From Epiperipatus broadwayi (taxonomy: Eukaryota; Onychophora; Udeonychophora; Euonychophora; Peripatidae): a DNA stretch of 64,000 bases. Both the position numbers and the translations under genes were made by a program. Position 1 is the stretch's first letter; each line of letters starts with the position of its first letter. The notes beneath the pieces were generated by a model that worked only from the letters and a program-made list of their open reading frames with translations, ran no database searches and was not told the DNA's origin. Below, one piece after another: positions 12,346 through 25,739 of the stretch. Where the stretch lies: contig JAQFVV010006293.1 in assembly GCA_028023455.1 (NCBI GenBank), positions 1,501,844-1,565,843 on the forward strand, read 5' to 3'.

Positions 12346-14900
12346 CGAATAATTCTAAGGGCTCGTTTTAGATAAGTTTTATCAAATTTACATTACTCGG
12401 TAGGTATTCCATGGAAATATTCTCTCTAATAAAGCAAATGCAAACCATGATATTGTTTGAAATATATTGAGATGCTATTATCGTAAATAGTTTATTATGT
12501 AAGAGAATTTTCAAAATTAATACAAATAGAATCATTTTTACCTATATTTTACAAAAACCAAACCTCAATATAAATAAATAAATAAAGGCAAATATATAAT
12601 ATTGTTAAAGTAGTTAAAAGATGCATCATTGCTTTAATAACAATATGCAGCCTCCATCTTTTCTAGTTAATATTTAATTCCTAGTTTATATGTATAGTAC
12701 ATTTATAACATATACACATATTCATTTTAAGTTTTAGTGCTGATATAGACTCTTATTGTATCTTTTGCATATATATATACAAGCATGCACATGTTTGACA
12801 GCAATATTAGAAATAGTTATTCAAATATATGGCATTTTAAAGTACATTATTAACCAGATTATGGATTTGTCTGTTGATGTTTTGATATTTTTTAAAACAG
12901 ATAAAAAAAAGCATTGTTTTTGTGGAATTTTAAACATTCTCTTATATAACAGAACTATTTAAAACTTTGTTGAACTTTATTTTAATAGTGCTTATGATAG
13001 TCATATTCTTTTAGATGTTCTACTGTTTTGTTTAAACATCTTTAAAACTGTCAAATCTTATATTTTTAGGATGATTTTGACATTTCTGTTAAAAATATGT
13101 TCAGGTTTTTTTTAAAAAACAAACAAATAAATAAACAGATATACATGTACTAAATATATGGATAGATTATTTTGATTTGGATAGATTATTTTGATTTCTA
13201 TCTCAAATAAGATTTTCCAATTAATGTGTCAAAATGTGCACCCTTATACTTATATATCAATATAAATGCATTAATACCAAACCATTCAAATTAAATTTAC
13301 TTGTGTTTAATTTTATTAATTATCTTCAGCATGTATTTAGTTGGGGTGGGTGGGGGGTGTAATTATTTTTTAAACTTGTTTATATTCCACTAAATAAGAT
13401 TTGAATACATTGCTATACTTAAAAAATATTTATAACATATTTCATTTATATTAAACTGTTTTTTGCATTTATTTAAATGATACTAGTAAATCTTCCTTTA
13501 GACAGTGAACATACAGGATATTAATTATCCCCCCCCCCAAACTACTGACAAAATCCTTATTATTATATAAATATGTAAATTTGTTTGTTTGTTACTTTGT
13601 ACTCAACAAATATTGCACCAATCTTGATGAATCTGCATGATTTTCTTATTTTGATTGAAGATTTACACAGGCTAGGATTTACACAGGATATGGATTTTTG
13701 TTTAATTGTTTTAAAAACGTTGGTAATTTGCAGTATGTATCAAAATTGTAACTATTTTCAAATGATTTCATAAAAATGCAAAAGAAGGGCAACACCAATT
13801 AAAAGATAACAGACATTGGAACATTTTTTAAATAGTCACAAATTATGTTGTGGACTGCATATTTCAATACATATTATTACAGAAATGGAAAGAATTATAG
13901 TTTTTGGCAAAGCAAGGTAAAATTTGATTTTATAAATATATTTTAAATTAAATTAAATTTATTTTCAAATGGACTGTGATTAAAATACCACAAGGGTAAA
14001 ATTTCGTAGTCATTTTTAAAAATTAATTATCATTTGAGAAACTAAAATCCTAAACTTGATTAAAATCAGTAATATAACTAATTGTAAAAAGTTGTATTTT
14101 TTGTGATAGTGCTGTTTATAACTCATGTTATTATTTCATAAAAATAATACATAAATATATAAGCCACAGGAGCAGCTGCTTATTGCATTATATTCTTTTA
14201 TTCTACTAATACAAACAAACCATAGTAGCATTTAGTATATATATAAAAATTCAGATGATAAATTCAGATATCAAGTAAATATAATGCAAATAAAATATCA
14301 ATGTAATTGATGTCTGTTTAGTAGCATTATTTTTGTTTTCTGTTATAATTACCTGGATAAAAGAATGTATTACCAAATGATTTTTGTGAGTTAGATTCTA
14401 TGATTAAATGTAAAAATAGAATAGTATGGCTAAATGGTAACACTTGCTCATTTTCTGTAAAAGTTCTGTCATTGTTTTATCATAAATTATTCTGGCATCT
14501 CAGTTTTAGAATTACATCGTAAATTTGACTTTTTAATGCATTGCTTGTATCAGTTAAACTATCTTCAAGTAAAGATCATTATTTTACTTATTTATTTATA
14601 ATGAAAACTTTTATATATAATCAATCATTAAACAAGGTGTAGCGCCTCTCGTTCTATTGAGAGTTGTAATTATAAATAAGACAATCAATGAAGGTCATAA
14701 TATATTAGTCCAAGTGTGCAGTGTTCAAGTATGACCATGTGTCTTTGATCTTTTTTTTTTTGATGAATAGCCTTTGTCCCTTTTTTTGATTTTTTTTTAA
14801 GATGTTATGAAACAATTGAATTGCTTTTGATTTTCTAATAATTATCTTACATCTGGTTTTCCATAATGAGAATATGATGAAGATTGCAATTCTGACCAGT
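12346..14900. other. non-coding A+T-rich stretch
   Basis: No gene recognised. It contains a ten-base C-tract at 13529-13538 and a 19-base direct duplication (GATAGATTATTTTGATTT) at 13160-13197. The short frames at 12756-12962, 13585-13773 and 14705-14935 lack any family motif. Confidence 0.4.
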
Positions 14901-14911
14901 CCAAAATTTTT

Positions 14912-15015
14912 TATAGATATAATAAACATCTCCACACTTCCCCATTCTTTTTAAATACATATAATAAAAGACAAATGACCCTCAAGATGCATTCCGTGCT
15001 GAATCAGTTGGCCCA
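14912..15015 (-). repeat. duplicate of the LINE T 3' end
   Basis: About 100 bases here (TATAATAAACATCTCCACAC ... CCCTCAAGATGCATTCCGTG) repeat the segment at 15293-15392, 381 bases away, with a small indel and several substitutions. It is either a partial tandem duplication of the retrotransposon 3' end or a second 5'-truncated insertion. Confidence 0.6.
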
Positions 15016-15110
15016 GGTCACAATCTCTCATATACATCTTTATTATATGCAAAGTATTTATCTAGAGTAAATTGTTACATTTTCTTTACCATTATCAAAC
15101 TTCCTCCATT

Positions 15111-15230
15111 CACAATTTTGATGCCATCCATTTCAGATAAGTACACTAATGATTATTACTAATCATTTTCGAAACTAGAGATTATCTCTAGCACAGATAT
15201 AAACTTTAAACCTCAGTTAAAGGTTAATAT
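15111..15230. repeat. dispersed repeat shared with 27.5 kb
   Basis: CACAATTTTGATGCC ... TTACTAATCATTTTCGAAAC ... GAGATTATCTCTAG resembles 27546-27690 in the same order. The family is not recognised. It lies between the duplicated 3' ends of LINE T. Confidence 0.45.
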
Positions 15231-15294
15231 ATCTGATTTTTTAAATTTACATGTACGGAGTTATTCACCTTTCTTTGTTCCATATGTAATATCT

Positions 15295-18200
15295 TTATAG
15301 ATATAATAAACATCTCCATATTTCCCCATTCTTTTTAAATACATACAAATAAAGATATAATAAAAGACAAATGACCCCCAAGATGCATTTCATGCTGAAC
15401 CAAAAATTTTGTAATTTATACAGTCTCAAATTGAGATGATACAATTTACTTTTATTTGGGAGCGGTCGTGGATGAATTTCCTGACTTTGTCTAATCACGT
15501 ACATGCTCCAATTAAGTGTTCAATTGTTTCATCTTCTTGCCCACCCATTTGGCATAAAGAGTCAAGTTTTTGAAACCCCTTTTATATACAAGAAACCAAT
15601 TGGTCAGCAAAGCATTATGATTTAATTTGATTACAAAATCAATGAATTTCGGCTCCAATGCCCAGAATTTAGTTCTTGATAGGAGCTTATTGTTAGTTAG
15701 ATTTAGTTTACTTGACAAACATTGTAACTCTGGATTCATCAGGTGATATGCTTCCTATAGTCTGATTTTATTTGCGAATAGTAGTTGTTCTGGTGTGGTG
15801 AATTTCCTTAGGTATTTATTCAGCTTCATTATTGAATCCTCCTTTGGTGGTGGCCAGTCAGTGAGCAAGATGATTTGCATGATCTCATGATACCTGTATA
15901 GTAGTATCCAATTAACAATTAGATTATAGGCCTTTTGGGTGTAGATGGCTGGGATTGAAAATAAAGAGAGGCCATTAAGTTTCTAGGCTGTTGCATTTTA
16001 TTTAAACCTATGGCCACCACTCCTCTACCCCAAAGTAGCCTGGAACATATAGAGTTAATTTAGTTTATAAAGTTTTTATTCAGCTTTATGATGGGGAGAA
16101 AGTAGGTAATCTTTGTAAATATTTAATGTTCAGTATTGTCATCTTTCCCTAGAGGGAAAGGGTAAACTTTGGACAATGAGTTGGTTATCCTTTCTTTTGA
16201 TTCCAATTTTGTATTCCCTTTGTCATTGCTGTTAGTGACCTGGATATGGGAAAGCTGAGAAATTTTGGGGGTTCTGCTATACATTTGGCTGTAACTTTCT
16301 TTCCAGTAGCAATTTTCCAGGCCATCGATTTATGAATATTAAAAATGAGTTCGTAATCAGCTGTGTATTTGTCCAGTATTTCACACCACAGGTTTATATA
16401 TTTTATCGATGACAAAATTACTAATAACTAATATGTTATCCATATATGCTATTACATTAATTGGATTTTTTAATCCCAGGAATATAAATACCAGGGAGCC
16501 TTCTCTCTATGTCTATCAAGAGGGGGTTATATATGCTATAAAGCATAGAGTGCTTAGGGGTGAACCCTGTGGAACCGAGAGTGAAGGTTTGAAGCCAGAA
16601 GCTATTTTATCATTCAAGTTGATGAAGATCTCTCGGTTCCTCAATAGGTTGTCTATTATTTGGATATATGCATCCAAGGTGGAGTACTCAGCCAGTACCT
16701 ACAAAAGCTTGTCAGTCCTGACTGAGTCGAAATACCTCCAAAAGCTTATCAGTCCTGACTGAGTCGAAATACCTCCAAAAGCTTGTCAGTCCTGACTGAG
16801 TCAAAAGCTGCTGCAATATCCAGCTGCATTGCAATAGAATAGAATTTTTTTTGATCTTACATGGTTGACTAACAGTTTTACCAAGCCCATTGTGTTAATC
16901 GTTGATGTACTCTTTTTTTGCGAATTGAGAGTGAGAAATAATTTTTCCCTTGAATATTGTCCTTAATCACATATTTAATGATTTTGACTAGCAGAAGGGT
17001 CACCGAGATAGGGCTTAGACTGCATAGTTCTGTTGGTAGTTTGTTTTTTTAAGGAAAGGTATGAGAGCAATGGGATATAGATCAGCTATATCCCTTTGTC
17101 CATTTTCCAGCAGGTTAAATCATGTTCAACATAATAGGAATGGCAAATTGACTGAGATGCATGAGGAGAAACCTGGGGATCCCATGAAACTCCAGATGAA
17201 CCTGGTCAGGGAGTAATGTCAACTTGCTCTTCAACACTGACTCCATTATTCCATGATCCATTCGACCCCTGTGGGACCCCCATGCAACCTTCCTTTCATA
17301 CCTGCCTTCTGCAAGTTCCTTTGAAAGTCTTGAATTCTCTCAAGCATTGATCCTTCAGTCATTATGGCTGTTGGTGTCACCTACTTATGTACTGCCCCCA
17401 GTGCCCATCTAAGATATCCTTTTGTCCAGTAGTTTTGTGCTGTGAGGTAAATCTTGGCACTCTTGACAGATATGTATTCCACAAGGGATTTTTTTTTAAA
17501 TTTGTACAGTAATTTAAGTCTGATAATTTCATCAATGATTGCTGTATTGGATGATGTCATTTCAACTGATCCACTATCTGATCTAATTCTCTTAGGAGTC
17601 TAGTCAGGCTTTTCATTCTCCAAGATTGATGGGCAAACAATGATTGGAGGATTCCGATGAGCAGAAACCAGGCATTCTCAGCTTGGATAGACAGAATATT
17701 TGTCTTATTAAAATAAATGTAGGCTTCCAATATGGTATCCTCCACCAAGCTTGCCTTAGTTAACATTATTAGTTAACATTCTCAAGGGTTTACCACAGTT
17801 CCCCTCAGAATCCACTTCCCATTGGCCTCGATTTTCACTACTAGTGCCATGTGGTTGGAAAAGGCCACTGGCTCGAGGGCCACTTCAATCAGAAAGTGGA
17901 TCTCTGGTGTGTAGTAGAATAGGTCTATAAGTGAACTATATTTGCAGATGTAGGAGTATGACTTGGGGGAAAAGAAACCCGACCTACTCATTAGTTTCTT
18001 GTTTAATAAGTATAAAAATTTACTTATTGAAAGTATATTTTAAATTAAAGTCACCCAGAAATACTGAAGGGGATGAATTGGATGCAAGACCTATTTATAC
18101 TGTAGTGGAATTTTGTGCATAGATGTTAATGATGTTTGGTGGGAATCTGTCATAGTTGACGTTAACGATAATTATATTATAATCTATGAACAGGATTTTA

Positions 18201-18436
18201 AAATCATCTGGAGTGATTTCTTTGTTGATCAGTAGATCCTCCCTACCAGATGCAGTCTGTCCAATTGCTAATTTGTAATAATCCAGGTTCCCAAACATTT
18301 CTTTGATTTTATAATTGGAACCCAGTGGAATTTCTCCCATTAAAAGAACATTGGGTGAATTTAGTCATTAAATTGCATAAACTCTATTTAGTGAATTAAG
18401 TCCTCTTATGTTTATTCCTGCAATTTTCAAAAGCAT
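15295..18436 (-). pseudogene. LINE T ORF2: endonuclease and reverse transcriptase
   Basis: The frame opens at 18436 with MLLKIAGINIRGLNS, the usual start of an endonuclease-type LINE ORF2. Endonuclease pieces follow at 18340-18095 and 17991-17782, where FSNHMALVVKIE stands for the catalytic SDH strand (S-N-H here). RT pieces are ALIPFLKKTN near 17060, QLDIAAAFDSV near 16800 and AYMDNILVISN near 16440, the latter being the YADD box altered to YMDN. NIHKSMAWKI lies near 16320. Near 15530 the motif GGQEDETIEHLIGAC is the cysteine/histidine segment common after LINE RTs. Frameshifts and stops split it throughout. The plus-strand frame at 16409-16762 is its antisense shadow. Confidence 0.85.
16698..16803 (-). 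repeat. 37-bp tandem repeat, ~2.9 units, inside RT
   Basis: The unit CCTCCAAAAGCTTGTCAGTC plus 17 more bases starts at 16698, 16735 and 16772 with one or two differences among copies. Thirty-seven is not a multiple of three, so each extra unit shifts the RT frame just after the AAFDSV motif (the residues VRTDKLLEVFRLSQD are repeated in different frames). It must have arisen after the element had lost function. Confidence 0.9.
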
Positions 18437-18891
18437 TTATTCACATTTATTTCTAACTCTTGGAAATTGTAATCATTATTTCCTTTTTAGAAAGATGCTC
18501 TCTAGTATCTCTTTAAATGTCTGGTCTTTTGTTTTCCTGGGCTGTACTTTTGGGTCTTTAAGGTCCAACAGATGGATCATCTGATTTTTTTGACATAAAT
18601 CTTTTATAGGTACAATTTTGTCTAAAGGTCCCTGATCAAATTTTAGACTTGCTTGATCCTTTTCTTTTGTACTTCATTTTGACTTAGCTTTAGATGTTTC
18701 CAGGGTTGTTTTCTTTTTTTTTTGTCCACCTTTTTTCCTGTTCTGTTTCAGGTTGGTTTCATATCTTGTTCACTTGTTTCATTGTAAACAGTGTTCTGCT
18801 CCTGTATTTCATCATCATCAGAGCTAGATTTGCCTGATTTCTCAAAGTTCCCTGGGTTTTTCTCTTCCCACCTCCACTTCTTTTTGGATTT

Positions 18892-20254
18892 TTATTTCCA
18901 TCTCGCCCACTTTTTCAGGTGGCAGTTTATCATTCTTGCTTCTCTTTGACACTCTTTTTTCCATTTATTTACATCTTTAAGAGAGGGGAAGTCTGCTTTC
19001 TTCTTGTGAGTGTTCTTTTCCTCTTCTTCCACATTAGTACTTGAGTCCATGTCACTATTTTCTTGTATTTCTTCAATTATTTCTCCCATGAGTGTTGCAT
19101 CTGAATCTTGGTCTGCCTCATCATATTTCCCACTGTCTAAGCCTGCTGTATTTATTCCTTGCTTTTAAGTACTTGCCAATCTTCTCTGTAGATTTGTTTT
19201 CTTTGCTAGTTAATTTTGGGCCATTTACTTTTAATCCTATAGATATGCCCATTGTATCTTTGTGGATGGTTTGTCTCTTTATAGTTTGAGTTAAATCCAT
19301 TTGTTCAGGTTTGATTTCTTTATTAGATGGCAATATCAATGAGGAGTTGTTTGAGCCTTCTGTTCTTTTGCAATTATGTACTCTTTTTTTAACACTGCAG
19401 AGGCTACATTCTTGCTCTACAGTCTCTGATAAGGTAAATCCTCTGTAAACAATAAAAGCATTGGGGTTGTACCCTTTGAAAGGAAAGGACCATTGGTGAT
19501 CCATGAAGTGAAATGATGGTTGGAATATCCATCGGATTGATTCCAGCTTTCAAAGTAAAGAGGAATGAGGCTGTGATGGAGAACACTGCCTCCTCCATCC
19601 TATGATCCAAAAGGTAGTGCAAGTCATAAGTCATTCTGAACATTTCCAAAATATTCTGTCTTTTTCTTGAAAATTGATTAGACAGTTCCTTACTCTTCCT
19701 GATAGCACTGCAGGTTGGTTGGTGTTAATGGAGCAGAGGAATTTATCTTCAATCATCCTAATGCTATTTTTAAAATTGTTTTTCTCTCCCCAAGATTTGA
19801 AATTTGACTGCTAGATAGTGGTCATTTGGATGAATAAGGACTTTGTGTATTCCCTCTCCTAGATTCTTTTCTTTGATTAAGGTATAAAACTGGTCTATCG
19901 GAAATTTAAATAATGAGCACCTATTATTTGTAATAGCAAAAATTTGTCTTATCATTGGAATAGTTCATAAAGAATTTATATAGCGAGTCCGGTATTGTTC
20001 TGTTAAAATTGTTATTTAATTCTTGGTATTCTTCTTCAGTGTAATACATTATATTGATATGCTGATTATTTGATGAGGCTGTTGTCCATTAGGTTAATCA
20101 AAGGGTCTTGAATTCCTTCTAGTTGGTTATTTTCTAACTTTTTTAGATCGTTATTGTTATTTGCAATGTTTGCATATGTTGGCATTTTTTTAGAAGTAGT
20201 TTGTTTATTGGTTCTTACCTGTATGTAGAATTGGTTAGTGATATTTTTATCCAT
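18892..20254 (-). pseudogene. LINE T ORF1: nucleic-acid-binding gag-like protein
   Basis: Pieces run from MDKNITNQFYIQV (20254) through a basic and polar N-terminal part, YDLHYLLDHRMEEAVFSI near 19630 and two zinc-knuckle remnants to an acidic, coiled C-terminal part (IEEIQENSDMDSSTNVEEEE) ending at 18892. The knuckles read CFYCLQRIYLIRDC near 19450 and CSLCSVKKRVHNC near 19400, the expected C-x2-C-x4-H-x4-C pattern partly lost. ORF1 proteins of this kind coat the element RNA. It precedes ORF2 by about 450 bases. Frame changes between segments make it a pseudogene. Confidence 0.75.
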
Positions 20255-20600
20255 GTTTGTATCTATAGAAATGACATTTATTTGTTAGTTATTTATGCTT
20301 TCATTTCCTAAACTTTTAGTGAGATCGTTGCTATTATTCATAATTTTTTTAAATTTTAGTTTATTTTTAGAATTGGTTTGTTTGTTTGTCTCTTCCCATG
20401 TATAGAGTTGGTTAGTGGTATATTTTTCCATGTACATATCGATCTCTAGAAGTAGCTTTTTTGTGTGAGTTATCGATGGTTTTTCTATTTTCTGAAATTT
20501 TAGCGGTGGAAATGATTTTATTGACCTGTAATGGTTTAAAATTTCCTGCATAAATTTTGAAATCTAGGTTCTGTTTAATTTTGATTAATATGCCCACTAG
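20085..20600 (-). repeat. tandem duplication in LINE T 5' region
   Basis: The segment with GAATTGGTTAGTGATATTTT at 20228 recurs as GAGTTGGTTAGTGGTATATT at 20405, an offset of 177 bases. The matching minus-strand peptides are TNQFYIQVRTNKQTTSKK and TNQLYTWEETNKQTNSKN. The duplication covers the N-terminus of ORF1 and what lies upstream. Confidence 0.7.
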
Positions 20601-20770
20601 CAATAATGATAACCCTCAAAGAAATGAATCAGAAAATTTTACAAAGGTTAAGAAAACCATTTTAAATGATGAATATGCCAAAATTTTATCTCTCAAGATT
20701 ATTATTTTATGCCTGCAGAAATTATTTATCAAAGCAGATTACTTACTCTGTTTGTGTTGAGTCATTGACA

Positions 20771-23700
20771 TATTAGTATTTATTATAACTTGGGTGTGTT
20801 TTATTTTTTGATAGTGGCTAAAAGTATTATCTTAAAATAAAAAAAAATGTTGTATACAAAATATATGTAAATTTATTTTACAATTTAATTTGATTATAAA
20901 CGTTAAATCACATTATTCTAGAGGTTATGTAGATAATGCTGTACTCAAATGAGAATAAATTTGGGAAAATACTGACTATAGTCAATAATTATAGTATTAT
21001 CACAATAATTCTATGAATTAACAAATCAAAGTAAGATTCTAATAAAAACTTGTAACAAAATAGCAATACTCAAATCAAAGTGCAAAATAATCTTATAATC
21101 TAATAATAAAGTTCTCTATATCTATCAGAAATTGAAATTGGAACTCTAACTAATGTTGATATAAATTCACATATAACATTTTGTATAACTAGTTGATTTT
21201 TATAAAATTTTATAGAACATGAAATAGTGTTATTTATAACTAATATTAAAAATTAAAAAAAAAATTACTGTACTTCACATTATAATTTTTTAAAATTAAA
21301 AATAATATTAACTGAATAAATGCATTAAAAACTGAGATAGTTATTTATGATAGATATTTCATATATATATATATATTTTATTGGATAAATAATAATCATA
21401 TATAACTTTACTAGAAGGCGCCACTAGATAATAAATCAAAACTTCTTTCCTATATCAAATTATAATTTAATAGTGTTAAATATAAAAAAAAATACCAAAG
21501 AAAAAAGTTAAGTTTTACTAATAAAGTCACTCAGAAAAATGTTGATAAGCTATAATAAATCTTGAAATAAAGGACAAGTTTACCCAGCATGAGTTGTATT
21601 TGGACACCTATTAATTTGACTTATCAGTATTTTATATTTTATAATTCAAGCAATAGTGAATAATAATAAAAAAACAAAATAATTTATTTAAAAAAAATAA
21701 ATGAACAATAATGTCATTGTAATAGTTATTAATATCTAAATTAATACTTCAAAATCAACAAATGCGTGTATGATTAACAATCTGAGACATTGACAAAACA
21801 AACCAAGTCAGCCTTAATCTTTGTCTCATGGAGGCTATAAACTAAACAATGGGTGAAATGCTTGTTATATATAAGCTTAACTCTGTAGTGTAATATTTTA
21901 AGTAATAGTATAAAAACAACATCTATTCTTAAAACTGCATATATAAAATATTTTAATATTAATTCATCATTATAACTATTATTTATAAAGATATAAACAA
22001 ACATTACCCATGCTCATGAAAGTGTTCACTACAAAAACGAATTTATTATAAAATGAAGTCATAAGAAATTTATAACTGGAACTAACCAGTAATGTCAAAC
22101 TAAATATATCAATAATATCTCAGTTACCAATAGATGCAGAATCAATCACATCCCATATATATATAAAATAAATATTTATTACTACTTAAACAATTATTAT
22201 TGAAAATTATAAATATCATTAAATAATACAAATTATATATTTCATAATCTATATTGAAATATGACATCTGTAAAACAAATAATAAACTATCATTTATTAC
22301 ATCTGTATTATTTTTGAATATTATATTTAAAATGTTTTGAAAATATTACTTGCATATAGTTTTGATAATTGCACACATAGTGATGATAAAAAATATTTAA
22401 GTATTGACAATTTATAAATAATTAATATCGGCATAATGTTTGTGTGAAAACAATTTGTTATAAATTAAAAAATATTTAATAAAGATTTATAGGTCGCTTT
22501 GTAATTTTAATTTATTTACCAGTAGAAATATGTTAATGTTCTTTATGTTGAAGATATAGGAGATGGTCTCTTTCATTATAATGGTACTTCATTTGAAATA
22601 GTAAATAGGCCTAAATGAAGATATAGAAAAAAATCATGATTTTTGCAGCAGTTGATGATTATGAAGTAATACTATTTATGATAGATGAAAACATGAAGCA
22701 GATTATCCATTTAGTCTAGGTTTCCAAATTGTTGAGATAAAAAGTTTATTTACAAGTTCATTTTGAGATTTTCAAACCCAATATTTTTCTTTTAAATTAA
22801 CAGCTGATGATCTTGTTCACATGATCAGTACAATTTTCTTCAAAAGAAATCATTCTTGGCTACTTGCCAATATAACTAAATAAATCTACAGTCAATTTAA
22901 AAGTATATTTGAGTAAATAATTATTAATTCTTTCAATTTACTATTTTAAATTTAACAATTGAATTTCTTTTTAAATTATTGTTTAATAAAATCAGTTTTT
23001 ATTTATAAAAGAATATACACTGCCTTTAAATAATAATGATAACAACTTAATATTTAAAAATATTAATGACATCACACTTCTAAACTAATAAAATTACTTT
23101 CTATACATTTTCGTAATTTGTACTTCAATGAAATATATTCCAAAGGACTATATTATTTTAATATATATATATTATTCATTGCTATTTAGCACAAAGTCAA
23201 AGGAGGATGGTTTTTCGATAATTCTGAAATTTTATTAACAATTATGAAATGCATGCTTTAAAGTCACAATTTTTATAGGTCTTAAAATAAGCTGACATAA
23301 CTTCACACAGAACAGAACTTAAATATTAAAAAATTATAAAATATTCAACATGCATTTTTATTTACAGAATTTTATAAAATGTCATGTCATATAAGGTTTG
23401 CTGCATTTCTATGTGTGAGATTGAAATTATGTTGAACAGAAATTCTCATACAACACATTTTCATTGGATGTGGTTTTCTATAATTGTGATTGAGTATTCA
23501 TGGAATAACATGATAAAAGATTTTGTTTTATGAAATGAAAGCCTTTAGATCAGAAGTTTACTAAATAAAACTTTCACAATGTGCAAATAATTTGAAAATA
23601 TGATGTGAATTTTCTGTATTATTATATTAACTATTTTTATACAGTTACTCTAGTGCATTTTTACTACAGATGATACTGTATAAACTTAAAATGAAAATAC

Positions 23701-24250
23701 TATATTTATAGCTTAAATGTTAAATTAAAAATTATCAATGAATAATAAAATCTAGATATTGTGTCATTTAAAAATCCAACCGAAAGCAAAGATTATATAA
23801 ATTTGTAAAACTTAAAAAAAAAAAAAGCATAATACAAAATAATAATTTATTGAAAATTTATCAAGATTAAAAAAAAAAATTGCAATTGCTGAAGACACTT
23901 TATTCAAAAACACATTTTTAATTTGATGATACAAAATAAAAACTTAAAAAATTTTTTTAGACGCATTAAAAATTATGTAATTAAAAAAAATAAACCATTT
24001 TAATTTATGAAAGTGAAAATCCTGAAAAAAATTTAGGCCAATTTTTATTACCAATTATTTGCAAATTAAAAAAACCCCACACATTTTGATATATTACAGA
24101 AACTGACACATTTTCTAAGTGTATTTTCTTATTTGAAGATTAAAACTTCTAATAGCAGAATTATTGGAAGATGAAGTGAAATTTGGTAGTCTTCATTTTT
24201 AAATGGAATGTGAAAGGAAAATATATATATATTTAATTCTTTATTTCTTT
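20771..24250. other. long A+T-rich non-coding stretch
   Basis: I find no coding motif, RNA or TE signature here. Short AT runs (for example 21360-21378) and A-tracts are frequent. The frame at 21774-22004 has no recognised domain. Confidence 0.4.
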
Positions 24251-24254
24251 TGGT

Positions 24255-24390
24255 TTTGGTAATCCTCCAACTCCCATCCTCTCAGCCTCTGTCATAGGAC
24301 TCAATTACGAAAACATGCATTTCGGACCAGCCTGGACTACACACCGTTTCCCCTTTCCACTTCTCATTCCCTTTTCACATGTGTAGTACA
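24255..24390 (+). mobile_element. LINE U 3'-end fragment
   Basis: The stretch TAATCCTCCAACTCCCATCC ... CATGCATTTCGGACCAGCC ... CACCGTTTCCCCTTTCC repeats 26332-26450 almost exactly. It has a 4-base insertion and an ACTTCTCAT/ACTTTCCAT change. Only the end of the ORF2 C-terminal region is present, a short fragment standing alone. Confidence 0.8.
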
Positions 24391-25735
24391 GTATGAATAC
24401 CGTGGAATCTGCTAAAATATAATAATTAATTCCAGAATGCCATTGGTTATATTATTAGTTCATTATAGTTTACATTGAATGAAATACCTATATTTAAGGC
24501 CATTCATTACAGGCTTATAGCCAAGATTAAAGTAATCATCCAAAACAAACATTCTATCAGGAAAAAACAAAAAATATAAAAGTAAACAAAATTATTTCCT
24601 ATATATACAAAAAATAGAATTTATATTTTAAAAGAGTACATTCAAAATCCAAACTAATATATCCTAATAAGAATTTACAAATTGTTTTCAAAACTTCCAA
24701 TTTTTTATAACAATTAGCAGTGATCCTATCTGCATTAAAAGCCTCATCATTACTTTGTTGGTGTTTTTTTAATTTGGTGAACCATATTTTTCTGGTAATA
24801 AATTTCTTCACAAGATCACCATTTGTATTAGAAGACAGCAATTTTTTTTTTGAAACAATCATTTTCTAAACGATTGATGCTTTCATTTGCTTTTGGTTAA
24901 TCTCCACTAACAAATTTTTTTTTCTCTAGTTCATTATATTAAAATCATTTTTCTATCTGTAAACTTTTTAACTTATCATTTTTTAAAAATAAAATAGATT
25001 ACTGATATAATCATGTGATCTTCAGAATTTAATTGCTGACTGTTTTGTAGATTTCTTTTTAGTAGAGATTTTCTTTATTACTTCAGTACTGATCAATTTT
25101 TGATACTTTTTCTGGTTAATAAGTTAAAATTTATGTTTGTATGTGCATGAAAAGAATTAAAAAAACAAAAAAACAAGTAAAATTGAATAAAATTACAGAA
25201 GAAAAATTAAATGCATAAAATATAATAATGATATCTAATGTTTTACTCAAACTGAAATGTGAAAAAGTCTTCCACATATGGTGGCTATTGCAGCCAGTAA
25301 TGCTTGTAATGCTTTTTATTTCAGCCAATGGGGTTCATCAATTTAGTGAGTTCATATATGGCATTTAGTTTTTTATAATTTTATTGGAATTTCATTTTCA
25401 ATTTTTTTAACATAGGCATTAATTAGTTTTCAAGTTACATTTTTATGGTATATAACTAAAATTATTACAATTTATGCTATTAGAATACTTTTAAAGAAAA
25501 AATATATAACAATTTTACCACTAGAGATAAAAAAGAAAAAAAAAAAGAGTTATATTAATAACTAAGGGTTCGACAATCATCATTTTACTAAGATTTTTGT
25601 TTTGATTTATTATTATTATTTCATTTTGAATTTTTGTTTTTTTTTATGTATCAAATATTAATCAGCTTTTTTATATTCTGTTTTTATGGCATTTATCTAT
25701 AGTATACACATATAGTAAAATGCTTTTAAAGAATG
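24391..25735. other. A+T-rich non-coding stretch
   Basis: No supported feature. The frames at 24599-24862 and 25131-25328 (minus strand) show no family motif. Confidence 0.35.
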
Positions 25736-25739
25736 GACC

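Larger units (their letters stand above)
15293..20770 (-). mobile_element. LINE T: two-ORF non-LTR retrotransposon, near full length, dead
   Basis: On the minus strand it carries a 5' region with a tandem duplication (20085-20600), an ORF1 with zinc-knuckle remnants, an acidic ORF1 tail, and an ORF2 with endonuclease, reverse transcriptase and a C-terminal cysteine/histidine motif. Total length is about 5.5 kb, typical for complete LINEs. Base composition is clearly less A+T-rich than the flanks, as expected for former coding sequence. Every domain is broken by stops and frameshifts, and a 37-base unit is repeated about three times inside the RT. I do not assign a clade; zinc knuckles in ORF1 together with an endonuclease ORF2 occur in several. 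Confidence 0.85.

Noticed and set aside
16409-16762. 117-residue plus-strand open frame
   Set aside because: Antisense to the LINE T RT; it contains the 37-bp repeat.
19092-19289. Plus-strand frame in the LINE T ORF1 region
   Set aside because: The minus strand shows zinc-knuckle and acidic ORF1 residues; this frame is a shadow.
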